DNA of 64,000 nucleotides, taken from assembly GCA_002011035.2 (NCBI GenBank), contig MTLY02000002.1, forward strand, positions 248,001 through 312,000, given 5' to 3'. Positions within the stretch are counted from its first letter, which is position 1; each line of letters begins with the position of its first letter. The DNA comes from Candidatus Hecatella orcuttiae (GTDB lineage: Archaea > Thermoproteota > Bathyarchaeia > Hecatellales > Hecatellaceae). The notes beneath the pieces were generated by a model. The model was not told where the DNA came from and made no database searches. It saw only the letters and a list, made by a program, of their open reading frames with translations. A program made the translations under genes and the position numbers. Shown in pieces: positions 18,997 through 29,125 of the stretch.

Positions 18997-21177
18997 TTAA
19001 GTTATTGGGGAAGGCGTCAGAGGCTTTTCGACTTTCTTGAAGGTTGCAGCGAAGCTTTCGTAGAATTTCTCCATTTCAGGAGTGATGCTGGGCCCTACCT
19101 TGTTGAAGGCTTCCCGGAAGTCTTCCATCTTAACCTCCTTAGTGGCGAGGTTTTTCCTGAGGGCGTTCAAGCCGGCTTCCCGGCATACAGCTTCGATGTC
19201 AGCTCCGCTGTAGCCTTTGGCCATGGAGGCCAGTTCCTCTAGGCTTACTTGTTTGCTTAAAGGCATCTTAGCGGTGTAGATACGGAAGATTTGAAGCCTA
19301 GCTTTCTCGTCGGGGGCGGGGACGTAGATGAGCCTGTCAAACCGGCCGGGTCTGAGGACAGCGGGGTCTAGGATGTCAGGTCTGTTGGAGGCAGCCAGCA
19401 CGATGATGTTTTCTAAACCGGCTACTCCGTCCATCTCCGTCAACAGCTGGCTTATCACCCGCTCGGAGACCCCTTGATCAGCGTAGCCCATACCCCTTCG
19501 CGGAACGATGGCGTCGAATTCGTCGAAGAAGACTACAGCCGGAGAGGCCATCTTTGCCTTCCGGAAAACTTCCCGAATGGCCTTCTCAGACTCTCCAACC
19601 CACTTGCTGAAGATTTCAGGCCCCTTGATGGAAATGAAGTTAGCTTCACTCTCCGTGGCCACAGCCTTGGCCAGCAGCGTCTTACCGCAACCCGGAGGCC
19701 CGTGGAGAAGGATACCTTTGGTAGGCTTGATTCCGATTTTTTCGAAAGCTTGCGGATATTTAATAGGCCACTCCACGGCCTCCCTCAACTCTGCTTTAAC
19801 CTTCTCTAAGCCCCCTATGTCCTCCCAGCGGATGTTGGGAATCTCCACGTAGACCTCTCTCATTGCCGTAGGAGTGATCTCCCGGTAGGCAGCGAGGAAA
19901 TCGTCCATCTTGATTTCCATGGATTGAAGAATATGAGGCGGAATGTGCTCCTCTTCCACGTTGATATCCGGCAGGTAGCGGCGGAGAGCTTTCATGGCGG
20001 CTTCCCGGCAAAGCGCAGCGATGTCCGCTCCCGTGTAGCCGTGACTCATATCGGCCAGCTTCTTAAGGTCCACATCTTGGGCTAGAGGCATTCCCCTCGT
20101 GTGGATGAGAAGGATCTCATACCGCCCATCCTTGTCGGGAACACCTATTTCGATCTCCCTGTCAAACCGGCCGGGTCTCCGAAGAGCAGGGTCTACGATG
20201 TTGGGAACGTTGGTGGCACCGATGACGATGACGTTACCCCGAGCTTGGAGGCCGTCGAGGAGGGCGAGCAACTGGGCTACAACTCTTTTTTCCACTTCGC
20301 CTACTACCTCCTCCCGTTTGGGGGCGATGGCGTCGATTTCGTCGATGAAAATGATGGAGGGCACGTTCTCCTGGGCTTTCTGGAAGATTTCCCTCAGCCT
20401 AGCCTCAGACTCCCCGTAAAACTTGCTCATGATCTCCGGGCCGTTGATGTTGATAAAGTAGGCGTGGGCTTCGTTGGCCACAGCCTTGGCCAGCAGCGTC
20501 TTACCGCAACCCGGAGGCCCGTGGAGAAGAACCCCTTTAGGCGGGTCGATGCCCAGTCTCTGGAAAAGCTCCGGATGTCTGAGGGGCAGCTCTACCATCT
20601 CCCTGATCCTTTGGACTTCTTCGTGAAGGCCTCCGATGTCTTCGTAGGTCACTCTGGGGATTCCTTTCTTCTCAGGGCTGGGTTCGCTGAGGACTTGGAA
20701 GTTGGAGGAGGCTGAAACCCTGACGATGCCGCTGGGCCGTGTTCTAACCACGGTGAAGGGCATGGCGTTCCCGAAAACCGAGAGAAGGACTATGTCCCCC
20801 TCCACCAGAGGCATCTCCAGCAGCCTCGACCTGACGAAGTTGGTAAAGTCAGAGTCAAACTCAATTCTCACGTCCACCGGAGCTAAGGTTACGGTGTGAG
20901 CGTTTTGAACATGGGCTTTCCTGACGGTTAGGTAATCGTTGAGGGACACGCTGGCATTCCTTCGGATGAGACCGTCGATGCGGATGATGTCCAAGCCTTG
21001 ATCTTCAGGGTAAGCCGGCCAAGCTATGGCGGCGGTGGTTTTCTTACCGCGGATTTCCAAGATGTCCCCTGCCATGACATTAAGCTGGTCCATGGTTTTC
21101 TGGCTTATCCGAGCTTTACCCCTTCCTACATCCCTTTGCTTAGCTTCCGCAACCTTCAACTGAACCTCAGCCGGCAT
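18997..21177 (-). CDS. Cdc48/VCP-type AAA ATPase
   Basis: Two AAA domains each with [17 protein letters not shown]-domain; [10 protein letters not shown] and [10 protein letters not shown]. Confidence 0.97.
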   Translation of the reverse strand: MPAEVQLKVAEAKQRDVGRGKARISQKTMDQLNVMAGDILEIRGKKTTAAIAWPAYPEDQGLDIIRIDGLIRRNASVSLNDYLTVRKAHVQNAHTVTLAPVDVRIEFDSDFTNFVRSRLLEMPLVEGDIVLLSVFGNAMPFTVVRTRPSGIVRVSASSNFQVLSEPSPEKKGIPRVTYEDIGGLHEEVQRIREMVELPLRHPELFQRLGIDPPKGVLLHGPPGCGKTLLAKAVANEAHAYFININGPEIMSKFYGESEARLREIFQKAQENVPSIIFIDEIDAIAPKREEVVGEVEKRVVAQLLALLDGLQARGNVIVIGATNVPNIVDPALRRPGRFDREIEIGVPDKDGRYEILLIHTRGMPLAQDVDLKKLADMSHGYTGADIAALCREAAMKALRRYLPDINVEEEHIPPHILQSMEIKMDDFLAAYREITPTAMREVYVEIPNIRWEDIGGLEKVKAELREAVEWPIKYPQAFEKIGIKPTKGILLHGPPGCGKTLLAKAVATESEANFISIKGPEIFSKWVGESEKAIREVFRKAKMASPAVVFFDEFDAIVPRRGMGYADQGVSERVISQLLTEMDGVAGLENIIVLAASNRPDILDPAVLRPGRFDRLIYVPAPDEKARLQIFRIYTAKMPLSKQVSLEELASMAKGYSGADIEAVCREAGLNALRKNLATKEVKMEDFREAFNKVGPSITPEMEKFYESFAATFKKVEKPLTPSPIT
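19656..19710. repeat. 55-bp direct repeat, copy 1 (second AAA domain Walker A region of cdc48)
   Basis: tggccacagccttggccagcagcgtcttaccgcaacccggaggcccgtggagaag, identical to 20475-20529. Confidence 0.97.
20475..20529. repeat. 55-bp direct repeat, copy 2 (first AAA domain Walker A region of cdc48)
   Basis: Identical to 19656-19710; offset 819 bp (in-frame). Confidence 0.97.
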
Positions 21178-21322
21178 TTTCCTCCTTCACCAGCCTCCAT
21201 TTATCGGAGCTTATAGGCATATTTCAACTGCTGAGTGATTCAATTAACCACCTATACTATAAACTTTTATGAAAACATGGGCTAAACCCTTTCTATTGCC
21301 AGCTTTTCCGCCTTCTTCCCCA

Positions 21323-22396
21323 TCAGAAGTGCGCGAAACACCTCTCCCCCGTGAAGACCATGGCGATGCCATATTGATCGCATGCATCAACCACCTCTTG
21401 ATCCCTAACCGAACCCCCCGGCTGTATGACGGCTGAAACATCGTACTTGGCAATGAGGTCTATGGAGTCCCTGAAGGGGAGAAAACCGTCAGAGGCGAGA
21501 ACAGACCCTCTGAGACTTTCCGCATGCCATTTTAAAGCCTTATCGACGGCTATCTTGACGGCGGTAACCCTATCTTGCTGGCCGGCTCCCACCGAGACTG
21601 TACATCCGTCTTTAGCGAGGACGATGCCGTTTGACCTCACATTGGCGCAAACATACCAAGCGAAAAGCATGTCCTCAAACTCCCGTTCAGTAGGCGTTCT
21701 CCTTGTTACAGGTTGTAAGTCGTCTTTTCTCCTTATTTTTGTGGTGTAGGGATCTGAAACTACAATCGACCCGTCGCCTAAAACGGAAAGACACAGATAG
21801 CCTGTTTCTCCACCTGCAAACTTCGGCAAGCAGTCTAGGTTCGCAATTTGAACTACCCTCATGTTCCTTTTTTCTCCAAACTTCTCCACAGCTCCCTGTT
21901 CATATCTAGGGGCAACTACTCCTTCAACAAAAGTGCTTACAATTTCTCCCGCAGTATCCCCGTCAACCGGACAGTTGAAGCCTACGATGCTGCCGAAGGC
22001 TGCTTGGCTGTCGCTGTCTCTCGCTCGGAGGTAAACTTCTCGCAAGGTGTCGTTTTTCCTGGCCACCGCCACCCCGGTGGGGTTCAAATGCTTCATGACA
22101 GCGCAGGCGGGAGCGTCAAAGTATTTCAGTATGTTTAAAGCCCTGTCCATATCTTCTACATTAGTCTGGCTGAGGCCTTGTTTTCCTGTTTTCAGTTCTT
22201 TCAGGTTTCCCATAACCGCCTTTTTCCCAGCGGGACTGTAGAGAGCTGCCTGCTGATGAGGGTTAACTCCGTATCGGAGGCTTTGGCGTTTTTCGTAAAC
22301 CAACTCCTTGTCGCCTAGGAAAATTCTGAACTGCTGAGGAAGCTTCTCAGGCAAAGCCGTGTGATATATATCCCTCAACTTTGACATGTCAACCAC
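21323..22396 (-). CDS. purH: AICAR transformylase domain of PurH (separate gene)
   Basis: LRYGVNPHQQAALYSPAG... KHLNPTGVAVA... QPGGSVRDQEVVDACDQYGIAMVFTGERCFAH. Confidence 0.9.
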   Translation of the reverse strand: MVDMSKLRDIYHTALPEKLPQQFRIFLGDKELVYEKRQSLRYGVNPHQQAALYSPAGKKAVMGNLKELKTGKQGLSQTNVEDMDRALNILKYFDAPACAVMKHLNPTGVAVARKNDTLREVYLRARDSDSQAAFGSIVGFNCPVDGDTAGEIVSTFVEGVVAPRYEQGAVEKFGEKRNMRVVQIANLDCLPKFAGGETGYLCLSVLGDGSIVVSDPYTTKIRRKDDLQPVTRRTPTEREFEDMLFAWYVCANVRSNGIVLAKDGCTVSVGAGQQDRVTAVKIAVDKALKWHAESLRGSVLASDGFLPFRDSIDLIAKYDVSAVIQPGGSVRDQEVVDACDQYGIAMVFTGERCFAHF

Positions 22397-22983
22397 CTTT
22401 CCAGATAGTTTTTTATCGCAACCTCATAGTGGGCTGTTTTTACAAAGGCTTTCACAGCCATTTTTCTTTTGGTTTCAAGGCTAATGCTGCCGCCTGTTTT
22501 TTCCATCTCCTCCGCAATCTCCCCGTACTGTTCAGGTTCAACAACAACAGTAACCGTACCGTGTAAAAGAGAAGCTTTGGCCGCAGCCCTTATCATCGCA
22601 GGTCCACCGATGTCGATGTTTTCCACCACCTCCCGGAAAAGCGCTGTCTTTTCAGCTGCAGTTTTTTCAAAGGGATATAGGTTTACAACAAGCAGATCGA
22701 TAGGTTGAATTCCTTGTGCGGCCATGTATTCGCGGTGTTGTGATCGACTCGGGTCCAGCAACAGGCCGCCGTGGATTTTAGGGTGCAGCGTTTTCAGCAA
22801 GCCATCGGGGCTCTCAGGATAGCCTGTATACGTGGAGATTTCTGCGGCTTCATAGCCGAGTTCCCTGATTTTCCTCGCGGTTCCGCCTGAGGAGATTATT
22901 TCGAAACCATGTTTGGCCAAGGTTTCCAAAAGCATTTTCAGCCCAGTCTTGTTTGAGACACTTATCAAAGCTCGCCTTGCCAA
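22375..22983 (-). CDS. purH: IMP cyclohydrolase (MGS-like) domain of PurH (separate gene)
   Basis: ALISVSNKTGLKMLLETLAKHGFEIISSGGTARKIRELG... LKTLHPKIHGGLL... NIDIGGPAMIRAAAK. Confidence 0.9.
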   Translation of the reverse strand: MARRALISVSNKTGLKMLLETLAKHGFEIISSGGTARKIRELGYEAAEISTYTGYPESPDGLLKTLHPKIHGGLLLDPSRSQHREYMAAQGIQPIDLLVVNLYPFEKTAAEKTALFREVVENIDIGGPAMIRAAAKASLLHGTVTVVVEPEQYGEIAEEMEKTGGSISLETKRKMAVKAFVKTAHYEVAIKNYLERWLTCQS

Positions 22984-23099
22984 CGAATACTCACCAGAAC
23001 AGCTCCCTGTCTCATTTATTCATCCTAATTCATAAATACTTCTCAGCTGAGAGAGATCGTTTACGGAAAGCCTGCATCATAGCTTAGGTTTGGTGAAAG

Positions 23100-23753
23100 A
23101 TGGTTAAGGCTAGGGTTGTTTCCTTCGACGTGGAAGGTACAATAGTGACACCGAGCTTCAGCGACTACGTTTGGCTGGAAGCGATACCTCGTCTCTACGC
23201 TCGAAACCGCGGTATCAGTTTTCAAGAAGCCAAAGCGTTCATCACCAAAGAATATGAAAAAGTGGGAATGGATAAGCCGGAATGGTATGATATTGCTTAC
23301 TGGTTTAAGCGTTTCAATCTAGAAAACTTCCAATCCATCTTGGAAGACTCCTTTCACCGCTTGGCCTATTATCCGGAGGTGAAAGAGGTTTTGGAAGGTC
23401 TCCGCGGAGACGGATACAGGCTCATAATTATATCTAATTCCTCTAGGGAATTTCTACGCTTTCAGATAAAGGAGCTAGAAGACTATTTCGACCAAGTGTT
23501 TTCAACGACTTCCGATTTTGCTCAGACAAAACACCATGCAGAGCTCTACTCCAGAATCTACAGCCTGACAGGAGTGACTCCTCAGCAAGCGGTGCATGTG
23601 GGGGACCGTTTGGACTCTGATTTTCACCCACCTAGAAAAGCCGGCGCCATAGCCTACCACTTGGACAGAAGCGGCAGAAACCGGGGAGAATACGTGGTGC
23701 GGGATCTGGTGGAGTTTAGGGAAAAACTCAACCGGTTTGACGGTTGTAGATAA
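23100..23753 (+). CDS. HAD-superfamily hydrolase
   Basis: VVSFDVEGTIVTP, LIIISNSSREFLRFQI, AVHVGDRLDSDFHPPRKAG. Confidence 0.88.
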   Translation: MVKARVVSFDVEGTIVTPSFSDYVWLEAIPRLYARNRGISFQEAKAFITKEYEKVGMDKPEWYDIAYWFKRFNLENFQSILEDSFHRLAYYPEVKEVLEGLRGDGYRLIIISNSSREFLRFQIKELEDYFDQVFSTTSDFAQTKHHAELYSRIYSLTGVTPQQAVHVGDRLDSDFHPPRKAGAIAYHLDRSGRNRGEYVVRDLVEFREKLNRFDGCR

Positions 23754-23754
23754 A

Positions 23755-24024
23755 TTAGATTCGCCTCACCAAGAAAACTTCAGCCTCCCCCACGCCCTCT
23801 GTCTTTTTCACGGCCTCCTCCACTTTTTCCATTTCGCCGGCTTCGTCTTCTGGGAAGACGACGTGGGCTATGAGGGAAACGAGGCCGAAGGCAATGGGCT
23901 CCTCCTCAAATCTGTGAACGTAGGCTTCTTTGGGGAGATTACTCTTGATAGCCTCCTTTAAATCGGCTAGGTTCACATCAGCGTCGGCTGGAAAAATTTT
24001 AAAAGAAGCCACAACCTTGCTCAT
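23755..24024 (-). CDS. Elongation factor 1-beta (aEF1B)
   Basis: VASFKIFPADADVNLADLKEAIK... PIAFGLVSLIAHVVFPED... AEVFLVRRI. Confidence 0.93.
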   Translation of the reverse strand: MSKVVASFKIFPADADVNLADLKEAIKSNLPKEAYVHRFEEEPIAFGLVSLIAHVVFPEDEAGEMEKVEEAVKKTEGVGEAEVFLVRRI

Positions 24025-24041
24025 GGGAACCTTTCACCCTC

Positions 24042-24218
24042 CTATGGTCCTACGAAGCCGCATTTAGGGCATTTGTAGGGTCTGCCGAATTTTCTGCATC
24101 TTTCACAGCGGGTGATGGTTACTCCCCCGCAGTTGGGACATGGAAATTTGACGAAATATTCAGTGGGAATGATGGTCTTACCGCACCAGATGCAGGTGGG
24201 AACTTTCAGTTCGCTCAT
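24042..24218 (-). CDS. Small archaeal zinc-ribbon protein (58 aa), upstream of aEF1B
   Basis: Read by eye, absent from ORF track: MSELKVPTCIWCGKTIIPTEYFVKFPCPNCGGVTITRCERCRKFGRPYKCPKCGFVGP; four CxxC pairs. Confidence 0.88.
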   Translation of the reverse strand: MSELKVPTCIWCGKTIIPTEYFVKFPCPNCGGVTITRCERCRKFGRPYKCPKCGFVGP

Positions 24219-24364
24219 GACCGTTCACGGCTCTCCATCACTCTGACGAACATGGAATGAAGGAGGAAAAGAACCGACCCCCTATATATAGTTGCCTTAA
24301 CGCGAAGGAAAGACTAAAAACCCAAGATAGGCTGAGAAGATACCACCGTCTTGGAGGGTCAGCT

Positions 24365-24739
24365 GTGAGCGAGCAGCCAAGGGAGTTCAGCTACACTCAG
24401 AACATCGTTATCCGAGCAGACCTTAAAATATCCAAGGGAAAGCTCTGCGGTCAAGCAGCCCACGCAGCGGTCTCCGCGTCGGAGGAAGCCAAGAAACATC
24501 ATGGCGAATGGTGGAAGGCTTGGATGAAAGAAGGGCAGAGGAAAGTCATTCTGAAGGTTGACTCCTTGGAGGAACTCTACCGGTTGAAGGAAAAGGCAGC
24601 CCAGCTGGGTTTACCTTGGGCGCTGGTGGAGGACCGAGGGCTCACGGAGGTTCCGCCAGGCACTGTGACCTGCCTAGGAATAGGCCCTGCTCCTGTAAGC
24701 CTAGTAGACAAGGTAACACGAGAGTTAGCGCTCCTCTGA
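24365..24739 (+). CDS. pth2: Peptidyl-tRNA hydrolase Pth2
   Basis: [27 protein letters not shown]... [27 protein letters not shown] at 24365 preferred to the ORF opening at 24257. Confidence 0.93.
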   Translation: MSEQPREFSYTQNIVIRADLKISKGKLCGQAAHAAVSASEEAKKHHGEWWKAWMKEGQRKVILKVDSLEELYRLKEKAAQLGLPWALVEDRGLTEVPPGTVTCLGIGPAPVSLVDKVTRELALL

Positions 24740-24761
24740 GGGGGGAGGGTCGAGTTTAAGG

Positions 24762-25451
24762 CTAGGCTTGAAGCCGGGCTTCTGGAGGGACATATCGCCC
24801 TCTAGCTTCGATTTCCTTCATCTTCCTCCAAACTTTTTGAGCTTCAGCTTCCCCCACCGTGTTCCTGTAGCCTTCGAAAACAGCTTCGACGCATTTCTTA
24901 GCCCATCTCAGGTGATGGCTTTCAAAAACTTGTTTGAGGAGGTGGAGATCAACCCCTCGGTCTTCCACGCTCTCTGAATGAAAACCCAGCCCGAAGTCTA
25001 CGAAAACCAAACGGCCTTCTGGGGGAAGAATGATATTGGAGGTAGTAAGGTCGCCGTGGATGAGGCCATGACTGTGAAGACGGCCTATATAGATTCCCAA
25101 CTGGAAGCATTTTCTCTCAACCTCCTCCGCGCCCATGTTTCTTTCCAGGAAATCCTTTAACCTCAATCCTTCCACATACTGCAGAACAAGCTCCGTCCTT
25201 TGATGGTCGACAAAATAGACGAGGGGAGTAGGCACTCCTGCAACCTTGGCTTCGTGGAGAAGCTTGGCTTCATGAACAGTCCTAGATTCTCTGATCTTCC
25301 AGTCCAACTCCTTGACCCTATAGGGTTTTCTTATCCTCCGCTTGAAGACAGCCGGGGAACCCATGAACTCCCCCAAGTAAAGATTAGCCTCAGCGCCCTT
25401 CTTCAAGAGCTTCAAAGCCAGTTTCGCCCCCACCAAACTCCTTGAAGCCAA
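24762..25451 (-). CDS. bud32: KEOPS kinase Bud32
   Basis: KGAEANLYLG... VFKRRIRKPYR... IGRLHSHGLIHGDLTTSNII... FVDFGLG. Confidence 0.93.
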   Translation of the reverse strand: MASRSLVGAKLALKLLKKGAEANLYLGEFMGSPAVFKRRIRKPYRVKELDWKIRESRTVHEAKLLHEAKVAGVPTPLVYFVDHQRTELVLQYVEGLRLKDFLERNMGAEEVERKCFQLGIYIGRLHSHGLIHGDLTTSNIILPPEGRLVFVDFGLGFHSESVEDRGVDLHLLKQVFESHHLRWAKKCVEAVFEGYRNTVGEAEAQKVWRKMKEIEARGRYVPPEARLQA

Positions 25452-25793
25452 GGATTTCCCTCTCTCCTAGAGCATCTCCGACAGTCTCCATGAAGATGCT
25501 GGAACACATAAGGCCTCGGTTAAAATCTGTTCTGCAACTGGAGTTATAGGTTTTATTGATCACCATTCATTTTTAATCGCTAGGCTACGTAAGAAGCAGC
25601 CTTGCAGGGATAAAGGCGATGTTCTTTCTAAAAAGTCGGAAAACCGGCTTCCAACTTTCTTAATTCGCTGAGAATGCTTCTTCCAATGTTTTAATAAATT
25701 TAATAAAGCATAAATCCTCCCAAGACTCATAAAGAGTCAATTTCACGGGGAGCTATCTTTCCAGTTACTTGTCCTTATCCTAAGAGGGCTAAC

Positions 25794-26123
25794 ATGATGA
25801 CGTTTAAAAATTATGATGATGCAAGCAGTGAAATTCTCATGCAATGCATTCATCGAGCCCTCTCAGACCTTCTGGGAAACAGCGGCGCTAAGGCTATTTT
25901 TTACCATTTAGATATAGATGAAAAAATGGTTAATTTGAACACTTTCACGGAGAAGCTGAGGCAGATTTTCGGCATAGGAGCACGCATACTGGAAGAGCGC
26001 ATTGTAAGCACCCTCAGCCATGAACTTGGAGTTCGACCTCCTAGGCGGGATCTTGAATTTGGAGAGAAAGTTCAGAAAGTTTTAGACGCGGGGCTTAAGA
26101 AAAAGAAGAAAAGAAAATCATAA
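25794..26123 (+). CDS. Hypothetical protein with Lys-rich C-terminus
   Basis: Intact 109-aa ORF ending LKKKKKRKS; no family recognised. Confidence 0.6.
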   Translation: MMTFKNYDDASSEILMQCIHRALSDLLGNSGAKAIFYHLDIDEKMVNLNTFTEKLRQIFGIGARILEERIVSTLSHELGVRPPRRDLEFGEKVQKVLDAGLKKKKKRKS

Positions 26124-26367
26124 AATGCAAATTTATTTAGTTTAATTCATCAAGCCGTAAACTTTTGTTCAAAAACATTTTAACGCATTACTAAATTTTT
26201 GGATATAAAAAATCGGTGGGAAAATTTATCTTTCTAGATCAAGGCTCTTGCTTATTTTTTCTTTCCTTTTTTCCCTTTCTTCCCGCTTTTCTTTTTTGCC
26301 ATTATTTCTAACCTCGCCGTTAGATTTTTGAGTCTTCTTCTTTAAAAATTTTGCGATACAGACGTGT

Positions 26368-26658
26368 TCAAATTTCCAGCCGAGTTGTTTTCGGCCTTTC
26401 CCGGGGTTTAAGGAATTCGGATCCCTTTTCGGTTATCTCCACATCGTATTCCAAAAAGGTTTTGGCCTGGGTTCGAATTTTCTCGTTCATTTCTTTCAAC
26501 TCTTCGAGGGAGAATTTAGCCATGATCTCCGGGTTTGAAACCCACTGCAACCATCCTGCAAGGCTTCGCTGCATCACTTGAAGAGAAAAGTAAAGGCTTC
26601 TTACCAGTTCAAGGCGATCCAATTCACCGGAGGCCTTAAGCTCGTCCATCAGCTTCAA
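26368..26658 (-). CDS. Conserved archaeal hypothetical (possibly DUF2153-like)
   Basis: QVMQRSLAGWLQWVSNPEIMAKFSLEELKEM; family assignment is from memory and uncertain. Confidence 0.55.
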   Translation of the reverse strand: MKLMDELKASGELDRLELVRSLYFSLQVMQRSLAGWLQWVSNPEIMAKFSLEELKEMNEKIRTQAKTFLEYDVEITEKGSEFLKPRERPKTTRLEI

Positions 26659-26772
26659 AAGCCTTCTGGTTTCCCGAGTCCATCTATCTTCACTCAGCCC
26701 TCCTCACCTGTCAGAATCTCTCCCCGCCCAGCTTTTAACCTTGCGTCCTGAAGACCTGAAGCGTTGTAGCTG

Positions 26773-27666
26773 TCAAAGGAAGAACGCGACTAGATATCCA
26801 ACTCCCAGCAAGGCCTGTGTTCCCAACACCACCAGCACGTTCGCTGCTAAAGCGGGGACCACCTTTTCTTTCTCTAGGAGGCCTTTCCAAGCTTCTCGGA
26901 CGGCTTTCATCCCCCAAGGAAACGTCAGCAGCCCCAGCAAGGCTGGGATGGGCATGAACCCGGCGGCCGTACTTCCTATTATCCACAGGTACATGCCGAG
27001 ACTCAGCGCCACATAGAGCCGCCCTGCCTTCCGCTTGCCCAAGGAGAGCACTAGGTTTCTTCTCCTTCCTGCCCTATCAGGTTCCACGTCGGGGAACTCG
27101 TTGAGAAACAGGAGGTTGTGGGTGAGTATCAAGGCGGGAACAGAGGCCACCGCCGCATCCCAACTATAGAAGCCGGTTTGGACGAAGTAGGCTCCTAGGA
27201 CAGGTAGGGCTCCCAGCCCTAACCCTGCGCTTAGTTCTCCCACCAGCCAGCGGGCGAAATGGGTTGTGTAGAAGTAGACGAAGAGAGCTCCCAAAACCAG
27301 GATGGGAACCAGCAGCACACCTTTAACGGCTACGAAGTAGGCTGCTATGGGAACCGCTAAAAGTAGGCAGCCGACGCCAAACCGGTAGACGGAGACAGGT
27401 CTGAGAAGCCCCGCTGGGAGGAGGCCGCTTCCTCCGCTGAAGGGAGTCCTCTCAGCCATCAAATCTATCCCCGTCTTATAGTCCCAATAATCGTTCAGGA
27501 CGTTAACGCTTGCGTGCACCAGTAGTAACCCAGCTAGGGCCATGAGGAAATGGAGAGGATTAAAAAAACCGTGGTAGACGGCTACAGAGGTTCCGAGGAA
27601 AACCAAGACCACGGACAGGAGGAGAAAATGAGGCCTTGTTTCCATAAACCACAATCGGGCGTCCAT
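26773..27666 (-). CDS. UbiA/MenA-family prenyltransferase
   Basis: LLVHASVNVLNDYWDYKTGID; NEFPDVEPDRAGRRRNLV; multiple TM segments. Confidence 0.88.
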   Translation of the reverse strand: MDARLWFMETRPHFLLLSVVLVFLGTSVAVYHGFFNPLHFLMALAGLLLVHASVNVLNDYWDYKTGIDLMAERTPFSGGSGLLPAGLLRPVSVYRFGVGCLLLAVPIAAYFVAVKGVLLVPILVLGALFVYFYTTHFARWLVGELSAGLGLGALPVLGAYFVQTGFYSWDAAVASVPALILTHNLLFLNEFPDVEPDRAGRRRNLVLSLGKRKAGRLYVALSLGMYLWIIGSTAAGFMPIPALLGLLTFPWGMKAVREAWKGLLEKEKVVPALAANVLVVLGTQALLGVGYLVAFFL

Positions 27667-27819
27667 AAAATGGAAACAGAGGCGGATCTACATAAGTTTT
27701 TAACCGTCTTCCATCTTTTCTCCAGCCGGCTGGCTTGGATGAATATGTTTATATGCTCAAAAGCAAAGACTCTAAATACCCTCCTGTTCCATTCGACCTA
27801 AAGGAACTAGGGAGTTCCA

Positions 27820-29031
27820 ATGCTGATAGAGACGCCAAGGTATACTGAAAGATTCGGCTCCGTCCGAATCCACGGAACCCAAAGAGTTTTGGAGTTGGAC
27901 AGTGGAGACGAAGAAGAGGCCCTCCTAGAGCCGGCTGTTCGAAAGATATCTAGACAGGCCATAGCGCAGATAGAGAAGAGAATGGCCATTGTTATTCCGA
28001 TAAAGGGGGAGGAACTCAAACTGTTTGAAGGAGTTCTCAGCGGGATTCCCCACAACTGCCTCATCATCGTCGTCTCCAACAGCCAGCGGGAGCCTGTGGA
28101 TCGCTACAGGATGGAGAGGGATGCGTTAGAGCACTTCTGCAAGTTTACCAAGCGCCCAGCCGTCATCATCCATCAGAAGGACAGAGTTATCGCTGAAGCT
28201 TTGAAAAAAGCCGGATACAGAAGCATCCTAGGCGAAGACGGCTTGGTCAAAGACGGAAAAGCTGAAGGCATGATCCTCGGCATCCTCTTGGCTAAGCTGG
28301 CTGGGAAGGACTACGTGGGCTTTGTGGACGCTGACAACTACATGCCGGGAGCTGTCCATGAGTACGTGGAAAACTTCGCCGCCGGCTTTACCATACCTGA
28401 ATCCCCCTTCGTCATGGTGAGGAACGCGTGGCTGTTCAAACCGAAGATTCTGGGAACGGATGTCTATTTTAAAAAATGGGGGAGAGTCTCAGAGCTCACA
28501 AACCAGCATGTGAACTCCATCATTTCAGCGCACACCCATTTCGAGACCGAGGTGATAAAAACCGCCAACGCCGGGGAGCATGCCCTCAGCATGCCTTTGG
28601 CTTCCATCCTCCCTTTCGCCTCAGGCTTCGCCGTGGAGCCTTACGAATTGATGTTCATTTTCGAGCAGTTTGGCGGGATAAAACCCACCGCCTATAAGGA
28701 GGTAGTGGAGAAAGGCATTGACATCTACCAAATAGAAACGAGAAACCCCCACTTCCACAAGGAGAAAGGCGACAAACATGTGGCGGAAATGCTTCTAGCC
28801 TCCCTCGCCGCCGTATACTACAGCAGCATTTGCGACGAGGAAACAAAGAAAGCCATCAGAAACGACCTAGCAAGGCATAAAGTTTCTCCAGCAAACAGAG
28901 AGCCTCCAAAACCAGTGATTTATCCCCCCATCAAAAACGTCAACATAGACGCTTTTAGAGAGGCAGTGAAAGAAATAATACCGGCAGTTGAAACCATGTT
29001 TAAGAACAGCTTAACTGCAAAACGGAAATAG
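27820..29031 (+). CDS. mpgS: Mannosyl-3-phosphoglycerate synthase
   Basis: MAIVIPIKGEELKLFEGVLSGIPHNCLIIVVSNS... DYVGFVDADNYMPGAVHEYV. Confidence 0.92.
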   Translation: MLIETPRYTERFGSVRIHGTQRVLELDSGDEEEALLEPAVRKISRQAIAQIEKRMAIVIPIKGEELKLFEGVLSGIPHNCLIIVVSNSQREPVDRYRMERDALEHFCKFTKRPAVIIHQKDRVIAEALKKAGYRSILGEDGLVKDGKAEGMILGILLAKLAGKDYVGFVDADNYMPGAVHEYVENFAAGFTIPESPFVMVRNAWLFKPKILGTDVYFKKWGRVSELTNQHVNSIISAHTHFETEVIKTANAGEHALSMPLASILPFASGFAVEPYELMFIFEQFGGIKPTAYKEVVEKGIDIYQIETRNPHFHKEKGDKHVAEMLLASLAAVYYSSICDEETKKAIRNDLARHKVSPANREPPKPVIYPPIKNVNIDAFREAVKEIIPAVETMFKNSLTAKRK

Positions 29032-29125
29032 AACTCTTCCCTTCCTCCGACGTGGAAACTGAAATCCCCTAAATCCACCTTAAAGCTTGCAGTGAAATCT
29101 TTCCAAAAAGTGAAAAGGGGTAAAA

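Noticed and set aside
20101-20715. 204-aa ORF antisense to cdc48 (and 19474-19852 pair)
   Set aside because: Shadow ORFs of a highly conserved AAA gene; the repeated stretch in their translations ([18 protein letters not shown]) is the antisense reading of the 55-bp Walker A repeat.
25452-25793. ~340-bp gap with AT-rich stretches checked for ncRNA or C/D box sRNA
   Set aside because: No convincing C/D box pairs, stable hairpin or ORF visible by eye; ATGATGA strings at 25794 onward are coding.
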